From NCBI GenBank assembly GCA_046350055.1, contig JAXMBC010000001.1, positions 2,108,001 through 2,172,000 of the forward strand: a stretch of 64,000 nt of DNA. The letters run 5' to 3'. A program made the translations under genes and the position numbers. Below, piece after piece: positions 19,044 to 27,037 of this stretch. Numbering within the stretch: position 1 is the first letter of the stretch; each line of letters starts with the position of its first letter. Below the pieces are notes generated by a model that had not been told where the DNA came from, did no database searches, and saw only the letters and a program-made list of their open reading frames with translations. The DNA comes from JAEUIE01 sp046350055 (GTDB lineage Bacteria > Planctomycetota > Planctomycetia > Gemmatales > HRBIN36).

Positions 19044-20534
19044 TCAATTCACCCGATACACTTCACGTTCGACAGATTCAATAATGTCGCGCACCGGGCA
19101 GCGGTCGATATTTGCAAAGAGGGGAGCATCGTCTTCCAGCATCTGGGCCACCTTGCGTTCCGCTGCGATGGCGGTCGTGTGACTCTTGGCCCCATAGAAA
19201 CTGCCGATCTCGTTGTAGCTTGCTCCCGCCAGCTTGCGGGCCAGGTACATCACCAGCATACGCGGATAGCTCACCGCCCGGGCCCGGCTATTCTCGTGCA
19301 GCCGCTTGGGTTCGATTCCGAGCTGTTTGCAGACCAGTTGCTCCAACTGGGCGATGGTTGTGACCTTGCCCTGCTCCGGGAATTGGGCTGACACGGCTTC
19401 CCGCACCATGGCCAGATCGACGACCGTCTGATGCACCTGGGCGTAGTGACGGATGGTGTGGAGCACTCCTTCGATTTCTCGAACGTTGCCACGCATCCGT
19501 TCGGCAAGGAAGTTCATGGCATCCTTCGGCAGGTGCAGGTTAAATTTCTCTCCCTTGGCCTGCAGCATGTTGAGCCGTGTTTGTTTGTCGGGCAGTTCCA
19601 TCGACCAGCATCCGCCACCAATGAGACGATCGGCCAGCAGGGGCAGTGTCTCGGCCATGAGCTTGGGATGCTTGCTGCTGGTGAGGACCACTGGGTGGCC
19701 ATGGCGACTCAGAGTGTCGATGGTGTGAATGAACTCTTCCTGCGAAGACTTCTTGCCAGCCAGAAACCCGACGTCGTCGACAAGGAGTGCTGCTGCGTCG
19801 CGGAACTGACGACGGAACTGTCCCATCTGGCTGTTGCCCAGTGAGGTCAGGAAGCGGTTGGTAAAGTCTTCTGCGTGCAGATAGATCACCGTACCGCTGG
19901 TGATCTGTTTCTTGAGTGTCTGGTAGAGACCTTCGAGGAGGTGTGTCTTGCCGACTCCGCTGGGCCCGAAGAGGGTGATGAGGCGCGGTGCGTGTTCGAT
20001 ATCCTGCAACAGGTTGAGTACGCCCTGGTATGCCAGGCGGTTGCAGGGGCCTACCACGAAGTCTTCCAGTTGCTTCCACTTGCGGGGCTGGCGCGAGGGG
20101 CGACCGGATTGGGAAGCGGAGAGGGGCTCTCCGCGCAAGACTGCATCCATGCGAGCGTTCATCGGTCGATCCTCCTTGGTGAAAACTCGTGAGGTTCCCG
20201 ACTCACGAGTGACGAGAGCTTCGGCGACCCCCGCGGCTGGCGTGGCAGCAGGCAGGATCGCTCCGTCCGGGTCCAGCGATATCCGGATCTCCGGCACTTG
20301 GCCGAAAGCTTCCAGGGCTGCTTCCCGAAGTGGTTCCATGAAGTTCTTGGTGATTCGATCTTTGTGAAAGGTGGCGGGCACGTAGATGGTCAGAGTGTTT
20401 TCACTCATCACCATCCGGCTGTGGCTGAACCATACGGAATATTGGGGCTCGCCTACGCGGTACGCCAGCAGTGTGGTTAACGCGTCCAGGGAGACAGGTT
20501 GTGAAGGGCGGAGAGACAAGGGTAGTGTGCTCAT
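19044..20534 (-). CDS. dnaA: chromosomal replication initiator protein DnaA
   Basis: 496 residues. Domain I (about 15-95) contains the V-W-F-S-H and Y-V-P-A-T-F-H-K-D segments. A variable linker follows to about 150. The AAA+ domain III shows Walker A GPSGVGKTHL (near 188), Walker B LLVDDVGFLAG (near 246) and sensor II RGNVREIEG. Domain IV carries the DNA-binding signature GAKSHTTAIAA (near 446), where canonical DnaA has G-G-R-D-H-T-T-V, so the residue before His is Ser. No dnaN or recF follows; the convergent neighbour is a membrane protein. A divergent XRE regulator lies upstream across a site array. Confidence 0.95.
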   Translation of the reverse strand: MSTLPLSLRPSQPVSLDALTTLLAYRVGEPQYSVWFSHSRMVMSENTLTIYVPATFHKDRITKNFMEPLREAALEAFGQVPEIRISLDPDGAILPAATPAAGVAEALVTRESGTSRVFTKEDRPMNARMDAVLRGEPLSASQSGRPSRQPRKWKQLEDFVVGPCNRLAYQGVLNLLQDIEHAPRLITLFGPSGVGKTHLLEGLYQTLKKQITSGTVIYLHAEDFTNRFLTSLGNSQMGQFRRQFRDAAALLVDDVGFLAGKKSSQEEFIHTIDTLSRHGHPVVLTSSKHPKLMAETLPLLADRLIGGGCWSMELPDKQTRLNMLQAKGEKFNLHLPKDAMNFLAERMRGNVREIEGVLHTIRHYAQVHQTVVDLAMVREAVSAQFPEQGKVTTIAQLEQLVCKQLGIEPKRLHENSRARAVSYPRMLVMYLARKLAGASYNEIGSFYGAKSHTTAIAAERKVAQMLEDDAPLFANIDRCPVRDIIESVEREVYRVN

Positions 20535-20838
20535 TTCCGTGCACGTGTTCCAGGCATGTCGTTACGACAGGCACAATTCCGAAGTTGGTTGGTGCTCCGG
20601 TTCTCCCTTGAGTCCTTTCCCTGAAGTTGCCAGCTCGGTTCCACCGATAGTTTCAGAATCCATCCCACCACCAGCTCTTTCATGGGGCAGGCCTGACGGG
20701 AAAATCCGTCAGCAATCAGTATTGCATCTTGCGATCTTCCATTGCATAATGCTATAAGCATCGCGTCATGCGATCCGTGATTGCATGTAGTCATCTTACC
20801 GAGTTCTGCCCCTCTCTGCCAAGCAGAAAGTTGCGAAT
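20535..20838. other. 304-bp divergent intergenic region between dnaA and an XRE regulator
   Basis: This space holds both divergent promoters. I saw no match to TTATCCACA-type DnaA boxes in it by eye and no AT-rich 13-mer cluster, so it is not an obvious oriC. Its right half contains the ATTGCAT/ATGCGAT site array listed separately, within about 50-120 bases of the regulator's start. Confidence 0.6.
20721..20787. promoter_or_regulatory. clustered ATTGCAT / ATGCGAT operator-like sites
   Basis: Within 67 bases the heptamer ATTGCAT occurs three times (20721, 20741, 20780), with related TTGCGAT (20729) and ATGCGAT (20768). The segment ATCGC-GTCAT-GCGAT at 20760-20774 is a perfect 5-bp inverted repeat. 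Two sites are separated by about 20 bases, near two helical turns. The pattern is that of a cooperative repressor or autoregulator array, most simply bound by the XRE protein encoded 50 bases downstream, and able to influence dnaA expression. Inferred, not proven. Confidence 0.6.
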
Positions 20839-21600
20839 ATGCCAAGTGCATCGATTGAGCTGGGAAAACTGCCTGAATGGAAGGAAGTGGGCAAGTACAT
20901 AAGTCGTGCCCGACGTAAACGAGGCCTGCTGCAAAAGGGGCTCGCCGAGAAGTGTGGCCTGCGGCAGGGGGAAATTTCCGCCTTTGAAAGTGGACGACGA
21001 CTACCCACGCTGGCTCAACTCACCGAGATTGCCCGCAGCCTCGATGCTCCTCTGCAATGGTTCATCACCGGCACCGTTGAGCCTGCGTCCGGCCTTGCCG
21101 ATCTCGTGCCTGAACTTCGTTACTATGGTCTGGCTGACCTGCCCACTGAAAAGGCCAGGGTCCCTGGCGCCTTCCGACCTCTTGAACAGCTCATATGTCT
21201 GGCAATCCGTGGCGACAATGTTCCCAAGCAACTGATCGAATCGATGCCCTATCTGCTGGCGACTACCAGGTGGAAGTCACGTCTGGTCCTTGCGTACGCC
21301 AGGGAGGTGGCAGATGGCCGTGTCGGCACTCGGCTCGGCTGGCTGGCTGACGTGACACGAAGTCTGTTCAAAGCCGGGCACCTTCCCGAAGCGGATGGTC
21401 AGAAAGGTGCTCTGCTTACACTGACCAAGAAAACCTCCAAAGGAGATAAGCCCGACAGCCTGGGACATCCTGCTGCTGACTGGGCGACGGTCCCGGCTAT
21501 TAACATGAGGTGGAACATGACCTATGTCGCCACCGCTGAACAGTTCAAAGAACGGGTTATCGCCTTGCGAGCGATGCAGCCAGTGAGAGAGGGGGAGTAG
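20839..21600 (+). CDS. XRE-family helix-turn-helix transcriptional regulator
   Basis: 253 residues. An N-terminal XRE/Cro-type HTH (about 18-75) shows ISRARRKRGLLQKGLAEKCG and the recognition region QGEISAFESGRRLPTLAQL. The C-terminal domain (about 95-245) is distinct, starting with PELRYYGLADLP and continuing with an ARG-type helix region. To my recollection such C-terminal domains occur in regulators paired with nucleotidyltransferase-type toxins in other genomes, but no such partner follows here. It is divergent from dnaA and lies next to a repeated-site array, so autoregulation and dnaA control are plausible. Confidence 0.82.
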   Translation: MPSASIELGKLPEWKEVGKYISRARRKRGLLQKGLAEKCGLRQGEISAFESGRRLPTLAQLTEIARSLDAPLQWFITGTVEPASGLADLVPELRYYGLADLPTEKARVPGAFRPLEQLICLAIRGDNVPKQLIESMPYLLATTRWKSRLVLAYAREVADGRVGTRLGWLADVTRSLFKAGHLPEADGQKGALLTLTKKTSKGDKPDSLGHPAADWATVPAINMRWNMTYVATAEQFKERVIALRAMQPVREGE

Positions 21601-21620
21601 GTAAAGGTGTTAGTTAGCCG

Positions 21621-21704
21621 TCATGCGAACAGGCAGATACCCATCAGTCCGCAGCCGAGCATGGTTTGATTCTGCTGATAAGCCCATTGATGCTGCTGGT
21701 CCAT
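21621..21704 (-). CDS. possible 27-aa small protein
   Basis: ATG at 21704 is preceded by GAGGTGGGTGGC, a fair ribosome-binding site. The 27 residues are Gln-rich at the start (MDQQHQWAYQQNQ) and hydrophobic at the end (LGCGLMGICLFA), like a tail-anchored micropeptide or the remnant of a longer membrane protein. Evidence is weak and rests on the RBS and the amphipathic layout. Confidence 0.25.
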   Translation of the reverse strand: MDQQHQWAYQQNQTMLGCGLMGICLFA

Positions 21705-21847
21705 GCCACCCACCTCATGAGTCTGCAGTCTGTTGTATCTGAAACCAATGCGTCAACAGGCAGCACATATAACGGGCGCGTGATGGTGAAGAGCTGTGGA
21801 ACAGCCAACTGTCCTTCCACACAAACCATTGCGCTTTGCGTTCATCT

Positions 21848-21884
21848 GTGTCTTTGTGGTTATCCTTTTTCACCACGATGACAC
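21848..21884. repeat. dispersed imperfect palindrome (GTGTCTTTGTGGT / ACCACGATGACAC)
   Basis: Arms GTGTCTTTGTGGT and ACCACGATGACAC are near reverse complements around a nine-base spacer. Sequences of this kind (T-T-C-G-T-G-T-C-T-T-C-G-T-G-G) are, to my knowledge, scattered between genes of many bacteria. It lies in the pntAA leader and may be neutral or may act as a hairpin. Confidence 0.5.
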
Positions 21885-22047
21885 TCAGTCATGATGAACA
21901 CAGAATAGCCCCGCAGCGCTCCCGGTCCCCGGTATGGATTATGCTGCCTCACTACTCCTTGCTTCCGCCTTCTTTCTGCTGCACACCTTAGCGAGAGTTT
22001 GTAAGCTAGACACAACCCTCTCCCAGTTGCTCGAACTGGACATTCTG

Positions 22048-23184
22048 ATGAAACTAGCAGTCTTGCGGGAAACGCAACCTGGAGAAACACGTGTGGCACT
22101 TGTGCCCGAATCGGTGAAGAAACTCACCGCTGCCGGGTTCACCGTGCAGATCGAAGCCGGGGCTGGAGTCGCTTCAGGTTATGCAGACACGCAATATACC
22201 GAAGCAGGGGCCAGCGTAACGACTGCTGCCAATGCCATCTCTGCAGCAGACTGGATCCTCAAGGTGAGTATCCCTGCCACGACAGAGATCAACCATTATC
22301 CCGCTGAAGCCCGGTTGCTTACGTCCCTCTTCCCTACACGCAATCTGGAGACGGTCAAAGCCCTGGCAGCCAAACGCATTACCAGCTTCTCCACCGATGC
22401 CATCCCCCGTACCACCCGTGCCCAGGCGATGGATACCCTCTCCTCGATGGCCAATATCAGTGGCTACAAGGGGGTGCTGCTCGCTGCGGTCAATCTGCCC
22501 CGCTACTTTCCCATGTTCATGACGGCGGCGGGTACCGTGCTGCCCGCGAAGGTCTTCGTTATCGGAGCTGGTGTCGCGGGCTTGCAGGCCATTGCAACGG
22601 CCAAGCGATTAGGCTCCCATGTCTTCGCCACCGATGTTCGGCCCGAAGTGAAAGAACAGATAGAAAGTGTCGGGGCCAAATATGTCGGCATCGAACTCAA
22701 GAGCGATGCGGCCGCTGGCGGTGGCTACGCCAGGGAACTGAGTGAAGAAGACAAGGCTCGACAGAAGCAGATGCTGGCCGAGCAATGTGCAGCCAGCGAT
22801 GTCGTCATCACTACAGCCCTCATCGGTGGTGTGTTCGCGCCGAAGCTGCTGGGCGCTGACATTGTGAAAAGCATGAAGCCGGGCTCCATTATTGTCGATC
22901 TCGCTGCTGATGGCGGGGGTAACTGCGAACTCTCGAAGCCCGGCCTCCTGCCGGGTGGCACTACCACGGAGCATGCCGTCACCATTCTGGCCCCGCTGAA
23001 CCTGCCAGCAACGATGCCCTTTCATGCCAGCCTGCTCTGGTCACGCAACCTGACGAGCTTCCTGCTGGCATTCTGGAAGAACAAGACCTTCACTCTGGAT
23101 CTGAACGACGACATCCTGAAGGGCTGTCTGATTACCCACCAGGGTGAAGTGGTGCACGCGAAGACGAAGGAGTTAATCAAATGA
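22048..23184 (+). CDS. pntAA: proton-translocating NAD(P) transhydrogenase subunit alpha part 1
   Basis: 378 residues forming the NAD(H)-binding domain I of the proton-pumping transhydrogenase, homologous to alanine dehydrogenase. It starts with the family's typical MKLAVLRETQPGETRVAL, and has the Q-A-M-D-x-L-S-S-M-A-N segment and the Rossmann motif VIGAGVAGLQAIATAKRLG. The complex couples inward proton flow to hydride transfer from NADH to NADP. ATG 22048 is chosen because it matches the family N-terminus. The stop overlaps the next start by four bases (ATGA), indicating coupling. Confidence 0.95.
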   Translation: MKLAVLRETQPGETRVALVPESVKKLTAAGFTVQIEAGAGVASGYADTQYTEAGASVTTAANAISAADWILKVSIPATTEINHYPAEARLLTSLFPTRNLETVKALAAKRITSFSTDAIPRTTRAQAMDTLSSMANISGYKGVLLAAVNLPRYFPMFMTAAGTVLPAKVFVIGAGVAGLQAIATAKRLGSHVFATDVRPEVKEQIESVGAKYVGIELKSDAAAGGGYARELSEEDKARQKQMLAEQCAASDVVITTALIGGVFAPKLLGADIVKSMKPGSIIVDLAADGGGNCELSKPGLLPGGTTTEHAVTILAPLNLPATMPFHASLLWSRNLTSFLLAFWKNKTFTLDLNDDILKGCLITHQGEVVHAKTKELIK

Positions 23185-23495
23185 TACTGGCAGCTGCAGT
23201 TTCGATCGATTACATCTCGATGCTGTTCGTGTTCATGCTCGCCACGTTTATTGGCATCGGGGTCATCCGCCGCGTCTCACGCCTCCTCCACACGCCGCTG
23301 ATGTCACTGACGAATGCCATCTCCGCCATTGCCGTGGTAGGAGCAATCATCATTGCCGGTGGTGAAGAGTACCCCACCTATGTGAGAGTGCTCGGCGCCA
23401 TCGCCCTCTTCGCCTCCATGACCAACATCGTCTCGGGGTTCCTGATCACGGAACGGATGTTGAAGATGTTCAAATCAGAAGCCAGGAGCCAGTAG
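23181..23495 (+). CDS. pntAB: NAD(P) transhydrogenase subunit alpha part 2
   Basis: 104 residues with three transmembrane helices (IGVIRRVSRLLHTPLMSLTN is the conserved segment after the first). It supplies part of domain II, the proton channel. The split alpha subunit (AA plus AB) is common outside enterobacteria. The last six codons, including the stop, are formed by the left arm of a heptamer inverted repeat (23477-23595), so its C-terminus (EARSQ) may be repeat-derived. Confidence 0.94.
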   Translation: MILAAAVSIDYISMLFVFMLATFIGIGVIRRVSRLLHTPLMSLTNAISAIAVVGAIIIAGGEEYPTYVRVLGAIALFASMTNIVSGFLITERMLKMFKSEARSQ

Positions 23496-23595
23496 CCAGA
23501 ATCCAGGAGAAGACCGCGTTCAAGTAGTCTTCACTGGTACTGGATACTTCTGTCTGACTTCTCTCTTCTACTGGCTACTGACTACTGGCTTCTGA
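23477..23595. repeat. heptamer array with inverted arms between pntAB and pntB
   Basis: Left arm: AGAAGCC, AGGAGCC, AGTAGCC, AGAATCC, AGGAGAA in strict 7-base register from 23477. Right arm: CTACTGG, CTACTGA, CTACTGG, CTTCTGA from 23568. The arms pair over 23 bases (23477-23499 with 23571-23593) with two mismatches, enclosing about 71 bases. This is the style of the short tandemly repeated heptamers of cyanobacteria. It overlaps the pntAB stop and ends three bases before pntB. Confidence 0.85.
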
Positions 23596-23598
23596 AAT

Positions 23599-25008
23599 AT
23601 GCATCCCTACCTCATTGAACTGATCTATCTGGCGGGCACGGCGCTCTTTATCCTGTCGTTGCACTGGATGAGCGATCCGAAGACGGCCCGGAAGAGTGTG
23701 GCTGCCGGGGCGTTTGGCATGGCACTCGCCATCCTGGCTACCTGGGCTCGGCCGGAAGTCACGCGGCATCTCTGGGTGCTCATCCCTATCGCCCTCGCCA
23801 TCGGGCCAGGCATGTGGCTGGCCAATGTGCCTCTGACCGCAGTGCCTCAGCGGACTGCCATCTCCCATGCCTTCGGTGGCCTGGCTGCTGGGCTCGTGGG
23901 AACGGCCAAGTTCTTCTACTGGTACAGCAACGAACCGGAAATGCTGACGGCGTTTCGGACCGGGGCCATTGTCATCGAAATTCTGCTGGGTTACCTGACC
24001 TTTACCGGCAGCCTCATTGCGGCCGGCAAGCTGCAGGAAGTGAAGTGGATCCCGCAGCGACCGTGGGTCTACAAGAACCAGAACCTGGTGAATGGTGGAG
24101 CCTTCGGCCTGGCGCTTCTGCTCGGCCTCCTGCTCATCCTGAACCCCACGAGTGGCGCTGCACCGTTCATGTTCGTAGTGCTCATGCTGCTTGCTCTCAA
24201 TTTCGGCTGGATGCTGGTGATGCCGATCGGCGGGGCAGATATGCCGACGGTGATTGCTATCCTCAATTCGTATGCTGGCCTGGCTGCGGTGGCGATGGGG
24301 TTTGTGCTGGATAACAAGCTGCTCATTACCGCCGGGGCACTGGATGGTTCCAGCGGATTGATTCTCTCCATTATCATGTGCAAGGCCATGAACCGCTCGT
24401 TCTTCAATGTGCTGTTCGGTGCGTTCGGCCAGGTGCAGGAGAAGCAGGCTGCGGGAGAACAGAAAGAGTACAAGGCTGATACCCCTGAGAATGCAGCCAG
24501 CATGTTGGGGCAGGCGAACTATGTCGTTATCGTTCCCGGGTATGGCATGGCCGTCGCCCAGGCACAGCACAAGGTCAGAGAGTTGTACGATGCATTACGG
24601 AAGAAGGGCATCACGGTGAAATTTGCGATTCACCCCGTGGCTGGCCGCATGCCGGGGCACATGAACGTGCTGCTTGCCGAAGCGGAGATTCCCTACACCG
24701 ACCTGGTGGAGATGGAAGAAATCAACCACGACATGCCACAGGTGGATATCTGCCTGGTCGTCGGGGCGAATGATGTGGTGAACCCAGCTGCAGAGCATGA
24801 CAAGACCAGTCCGATCTATGGCATGCCGGTGATTCAGGCGGAGAAGGCCCGCACCATCTTTGCCATCAAGCGCAGCAAGAATCCTGGCTTCGCTGGCATC
24901 GATAATGAACTCTATTTCAACGATAAGACATGGATGCTCTTCGGCGACGCCAAGGCTGTAGTCGCTGAACTGGCCAAGGCAGTAAGTGGAGCGTCGGGGA
25001 TGCACTAG
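23599..25008 (+). CDS. pntB: NAD(P) transhydrogenase subunit beta
   Basis: 469 residues. Residues 1-265 are membrane helices forming the rest of domain II. The C-terminal domain III (about 295-469) binds NADP(H), with VIVPGYGMAVAQAQHKV (near 314), the H-P-V-A-G-R-M-P-G-H-M-N segment and VGANDVVNPAA. It completes a full three-gene pnt operon: NADPH generation driven by the proton gradient. The gap to pntB of 103 bases is filled by a heptamer inverted repeat, which may weaken coupling. Confidence 0.95.
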   Translation: MHPYLIELIYLAGTALFILSLHWMSDPKTARKSVAAGAFGMALAILATWARPEVTRHLWVLIPIALAIGPGMWLANVPLTAVPQRTAISHAFGGLAAGLVGTAKFFYWYSNEPEMLTAFRTGAIVIEILLGYLTFTGSLIAAGKLQEVKWIPQRPWVYKNQNLVNGGAFGLALLLGLLLILNPTSGAAPFMFVVLMLLALNFGWMLVMPIGGADMPTVIAILNSYAGLAAVAMGFVLDNKLLITAGALDGSSGLILSIIMCKAMNRSFFNVLFGAFGQVQEKQAAGEQKEYKADTPENAASMLGQANYVVIVPGYGMAVAQAQHKVRELYDALRKKGITVKFAIHPVAGRMPGHMNVLLAEAEIPYTDLVEMEEINHDMPQVDICLVVGANDVVNPAAEHDKTSPIYGMPVIQAEKARTIFAIKRSKNPGFAGIDNELYFNDKTWMLFGDAKAVVAELAKAVSGASGMH

Positions 25009-25019
25009 CAGAGCGAGTC

Positions 25020-25460
25020 ATGGAAAAGAAGTTCTACACGCAGTTTTTGTGGACCTGGATCGTCATTTCGGTGATCACATGGGTCATGGTTTTGCTGATT
25101 GAGATTATCCAGCATCAGCGCATGCCTGAATGGGAAGACCTGGGCATCATTGCCGGTTATTCCGTAGGCATTACTGCGGGCCTGCTGGTTGTGGCGATAC
25201 CACTCTTCCCGGTCATCATCCGTCCAACAGGCGTGTCGACCTATAACTTCTGGGGCATCTACTCCACCGTGGCATGGGAGGACCTTCACGACGTACGTGC
25301 TGTCAACATTCTGGGGCTGCGGTATTGCACCTTTCGAGGCAAGGCAGGCGGGAAATTGTATCTACCCAAGTTCCTGCGCAACTTCATCGGCTTGCGTGAT
25401 CAGGTAGCAGAGTGGGCTGGGGAGCACCATCCGCTGACGCAGGTACTCTTGACGATGTAA
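25020..25460 (+). CDS. small two-helix membrane protein, paralogue 1
   Basis: 146 residues starting MEKKFYTQFL, with two hydrophobic helices (about 12-30 and 46-70) and a C-terminal soluble beta-rich domain containing RPTGVSTYNF and an S-T-V-x-W-E-x-x-H-D-V-R motif. It resembles a PH-like or DUF-type sensor-anchor arrangement, but no family is assigned. It starts 12 bases after pntB and may be read through from it. It is paralogous to the next gene. Confidence 0.7.
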   Translation: MEKKFYTQFLWTWIVISVITWVMVLLIEIIQHQRMPEWEDLGIIAGYSVGITAGLLVVAIPLFPVIIRPTGVSTYNFWGIYSTVAWEDLHDVRAVNILGLRYCTFRGKAGGKLYLPKFLRNFIGLRDQVAEWAGEHHPLTQVLLTM

Positions 25461-25497
25461 GACTACAAGATGCAGTCATCCCCATCAAAGGGCAATC

Positions 25498-25962
25498 ATG
25501 GAGAAGAAATACTACTTTCAGTTTCTTGCCCCTTGGCTGACGCTATCTCTGATCCTTCTTATTGTCTTCTTCATTACGATCATCATTCAGTTGCCATTCT
25601 TTGCATCTTGGGAGTACTTTGGGTTTCTGGTTGCTTTTGTTAGCCTTCTTGCTGCTCTAGTCACTGTTGCAAAAGCCATCTGTCCCGTTACTGTTCGTCC
25701 GACTGGAATTACGACATACAACTTCCGGGGCGGCTACTCAACCGTCAGCTGGGAAGAAATACACGACGTGCGTTGTGCCAGCTTCCTGTTCCTGAGGTAT
25801 TACATTTTCAAGGGCGGTAAGGACTTAAACCTCTATTTACCCATGTTCATGACGAACTTCTTAGACATGCGTTATCAGGTTGCTCAATGGGCAGGACAAC
25901 AGCACCCACTTTCGCGGGCACTCTATATGACATGGCCTAAGCAAAGAACTAGGCCTGCTTAG
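25498..25962 (+). CDS. small two-helix membrane protein, paralogue 2
   Basis: 154 residues, closely similar in layout to the preceding gene: MEKKYYFQFL, two helices, RPTGITTYNF, S-T-V-S-W-E-E-I-H-D-V-R, and a W-A-G-Q-Q-H-P-L tail segment. By eye the paralogues share roughly 40% of residues. This copy has clearly more AT-rich codons (for example its second helix) than its partner, hinting at a different history or relaxed selection. Its end overlaps the convergent Hsp20 end by 14 bases. Confidence 0.7.
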   Translation: MEKKYYFQFLAPWLTLSLILLIVFFITIIIQLPFFASWEYFGFLVAFVSLLAALVTVAKAICPVTVRPTGITTYNFRGGYSTVSWEEIHDVRCASFLFLRYYIFKGGKDLNLYLPMFMTNFLDMRYQVAQWAGQQHPLSRALYMTWPKQRTRPA

Positions 25963-26344
25963 TCGTCCGCACTTCGATCTTCCGCGGTTTGGCCTTGGCG
26001 GCCTTGGGTAGTTTGAGTGTAAGTACCCCATCACTGAAGTCTGCGGTGATCTGATCGGTATCCACTTCATCACTCAGGATGAACGAGCGGTAGAAGTCTT
26101 CCTCATGCACTTCCTCATGAAGTACCTTGGCACTGGCTGGAGTGGGCCAGGTTACCTTGCCGTAGAGATGCAGCACATTGTCCTGAACCCTGATCTCGAG
26201 GTTATGTGGCTGCACTCCCGGAAGGTCTGCTTCAAGGACAAGCCCTTCCTGGGTTTCGTAGATATCCAGTGCAGGGGAATAGACCCGGCGTGGTTCGCGA
26301 ACTGGTTCGGGAGCAGGCGAGACTGGCTCGATGACTTCGCTCAT
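25949..26344 (-). CDS. Hsp20 family small heat-shock protein
   Basis: 131 residues with an alpha-crystallin domain covering most of the protein (about 25-120), including LVLEADLPGVQPHNLEIRV, F-Y-R-S-F-I-L-S and the conserved A-D-F-S-D-G-V-L-T-L-K-L-P motif. It acts as an ATP-independent holdase in the cytosol. The start overlaps the stop of the upstream Hsp20 gene by four bases, so both are translated together. A proline-rich N-terminus (SPAPEPVREPRR) precedes the domain. Confidence 0.93.
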   Translation of the reverse strand: MSEVIEPVSPAPEPVREPRRVYSPALDIYETQEGLVLEADLPGVQPHNLEIRVQDNVLHLYGKVTWPTPASAKVLHEEVHEEDFYRSFILSDEVDTDQITADFSDGVLTLKLPKAAKAKPRKIEVRTTKQA

Positions 26345-26838
26345 GACCCGCTCCTTTCCACATGCGGGATGGCACCCACAGGCTGATGGTTCGACTTGAC
26401 CGCTACCGAGACCTGTCGTTTTTGTGTCTCGGGCAGCTTGGCGATTTGCAGCAGCAGAATGCCATGATCCAGATGAGCATGAATGTTCTCAGCGTCAGCC
26501 CGGTCGGGCAACTGGATGCTGCGGGACCAACGGCCCACCCAGCGTTCCTGGCGGCGGTACTGCTCATCGTTAATGGTATCAGGCCGCTTGCGCTCGCCTT
26601 TGATCACCAGTTGGCTGCCAATAACCTGCACATCCAGGTCCTGTGAGCGAACGCCGGGCATGGGCATGAGGAACTGGTAGTCGGTTTCAGTTTCATAGAC
26701 GTTGCAACTGGGCAGTGGTTGCCAGCTCTGGTTGAAATGCTGACCGACCACGTTCAGTGTCCAGTCCATCAGTCGGCTCATCTGCCGCTGAAGGTCATCC
26801 AGTCCGTCCATTCCTGGCCGCCATATCCAAAGCTTCAT
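26341..26838 (-). CDS. Hsp20 family small heat-shock protein
   Basis: About 165 residues from ATG 26838 (MKLWIWRPGMD). The alpha-crystallin domain covers roughly 50-155, with Y-Q-F-L-M-P-M-P-G-V, V-I-K-G-E-R-K-R and H-G-I-L-L-L-Q-I. It is more divergent than the downstream copy: the usual A-x-x-x-x-G-V-L motif reads A-H-L-D-H-G-I-L. Paired sHsp genes often form hetero-oligomers; that is inference here. The upstream reading from 26859 adds seven residues without clear support. Confidence 0.9.
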   Translation of the reverse strand: MKLWIWRPGMDGLDDLQRQMSRLMDWTLNVVGQHFNQSWQPLPSCNVYETETDYQFLMPMPGVRSQDLDVQVIGSQLVIKGERKRPDTINDEQYRRQERWVGRWSRSIQLPDRADAENIHAHLDHGILLLQIAKLPETQKRQVSVAVKSNHQPVGAIPHVERSGS

Positions 26839-27037
26839 GGGATTACCCAGTGACAGCATGTACCACGATCTTATGGATGCAAGTCATAGACCATATCGGC
26901 GTTCATCCAGGAATACAAGACGTAACCTTATTTCTATCAAGATGTTACGTCTCGCAAGAAAGCTGGATGGGTGCTTCATAAGATAAGAGCGTGAGCAGCG
27001 ACGCCATTTTGACAGTCGCCAGTCTGAGGGATGCACC

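Larger units (their letters stand above)
21601..22047. other. 447-bp gap between XRE regulator and pntAA
   Basis: No full-length gene is visible. The left part contains a tiny reverse-strand reading frame (listed at 21621-21704), and the middle contains a dispersed palindromic repeat at 21848-21884. A longer upstream reading of pntAA (from 21934) runs into this gap but is not protein-like. Confidence 0.5.

Noticed and set aside
19305..19330. tRNA-like GGGTTCGATTCC motif
   Set aside because: Lies in the dnaA coding region without the rest of a tRNA cloverleaf.
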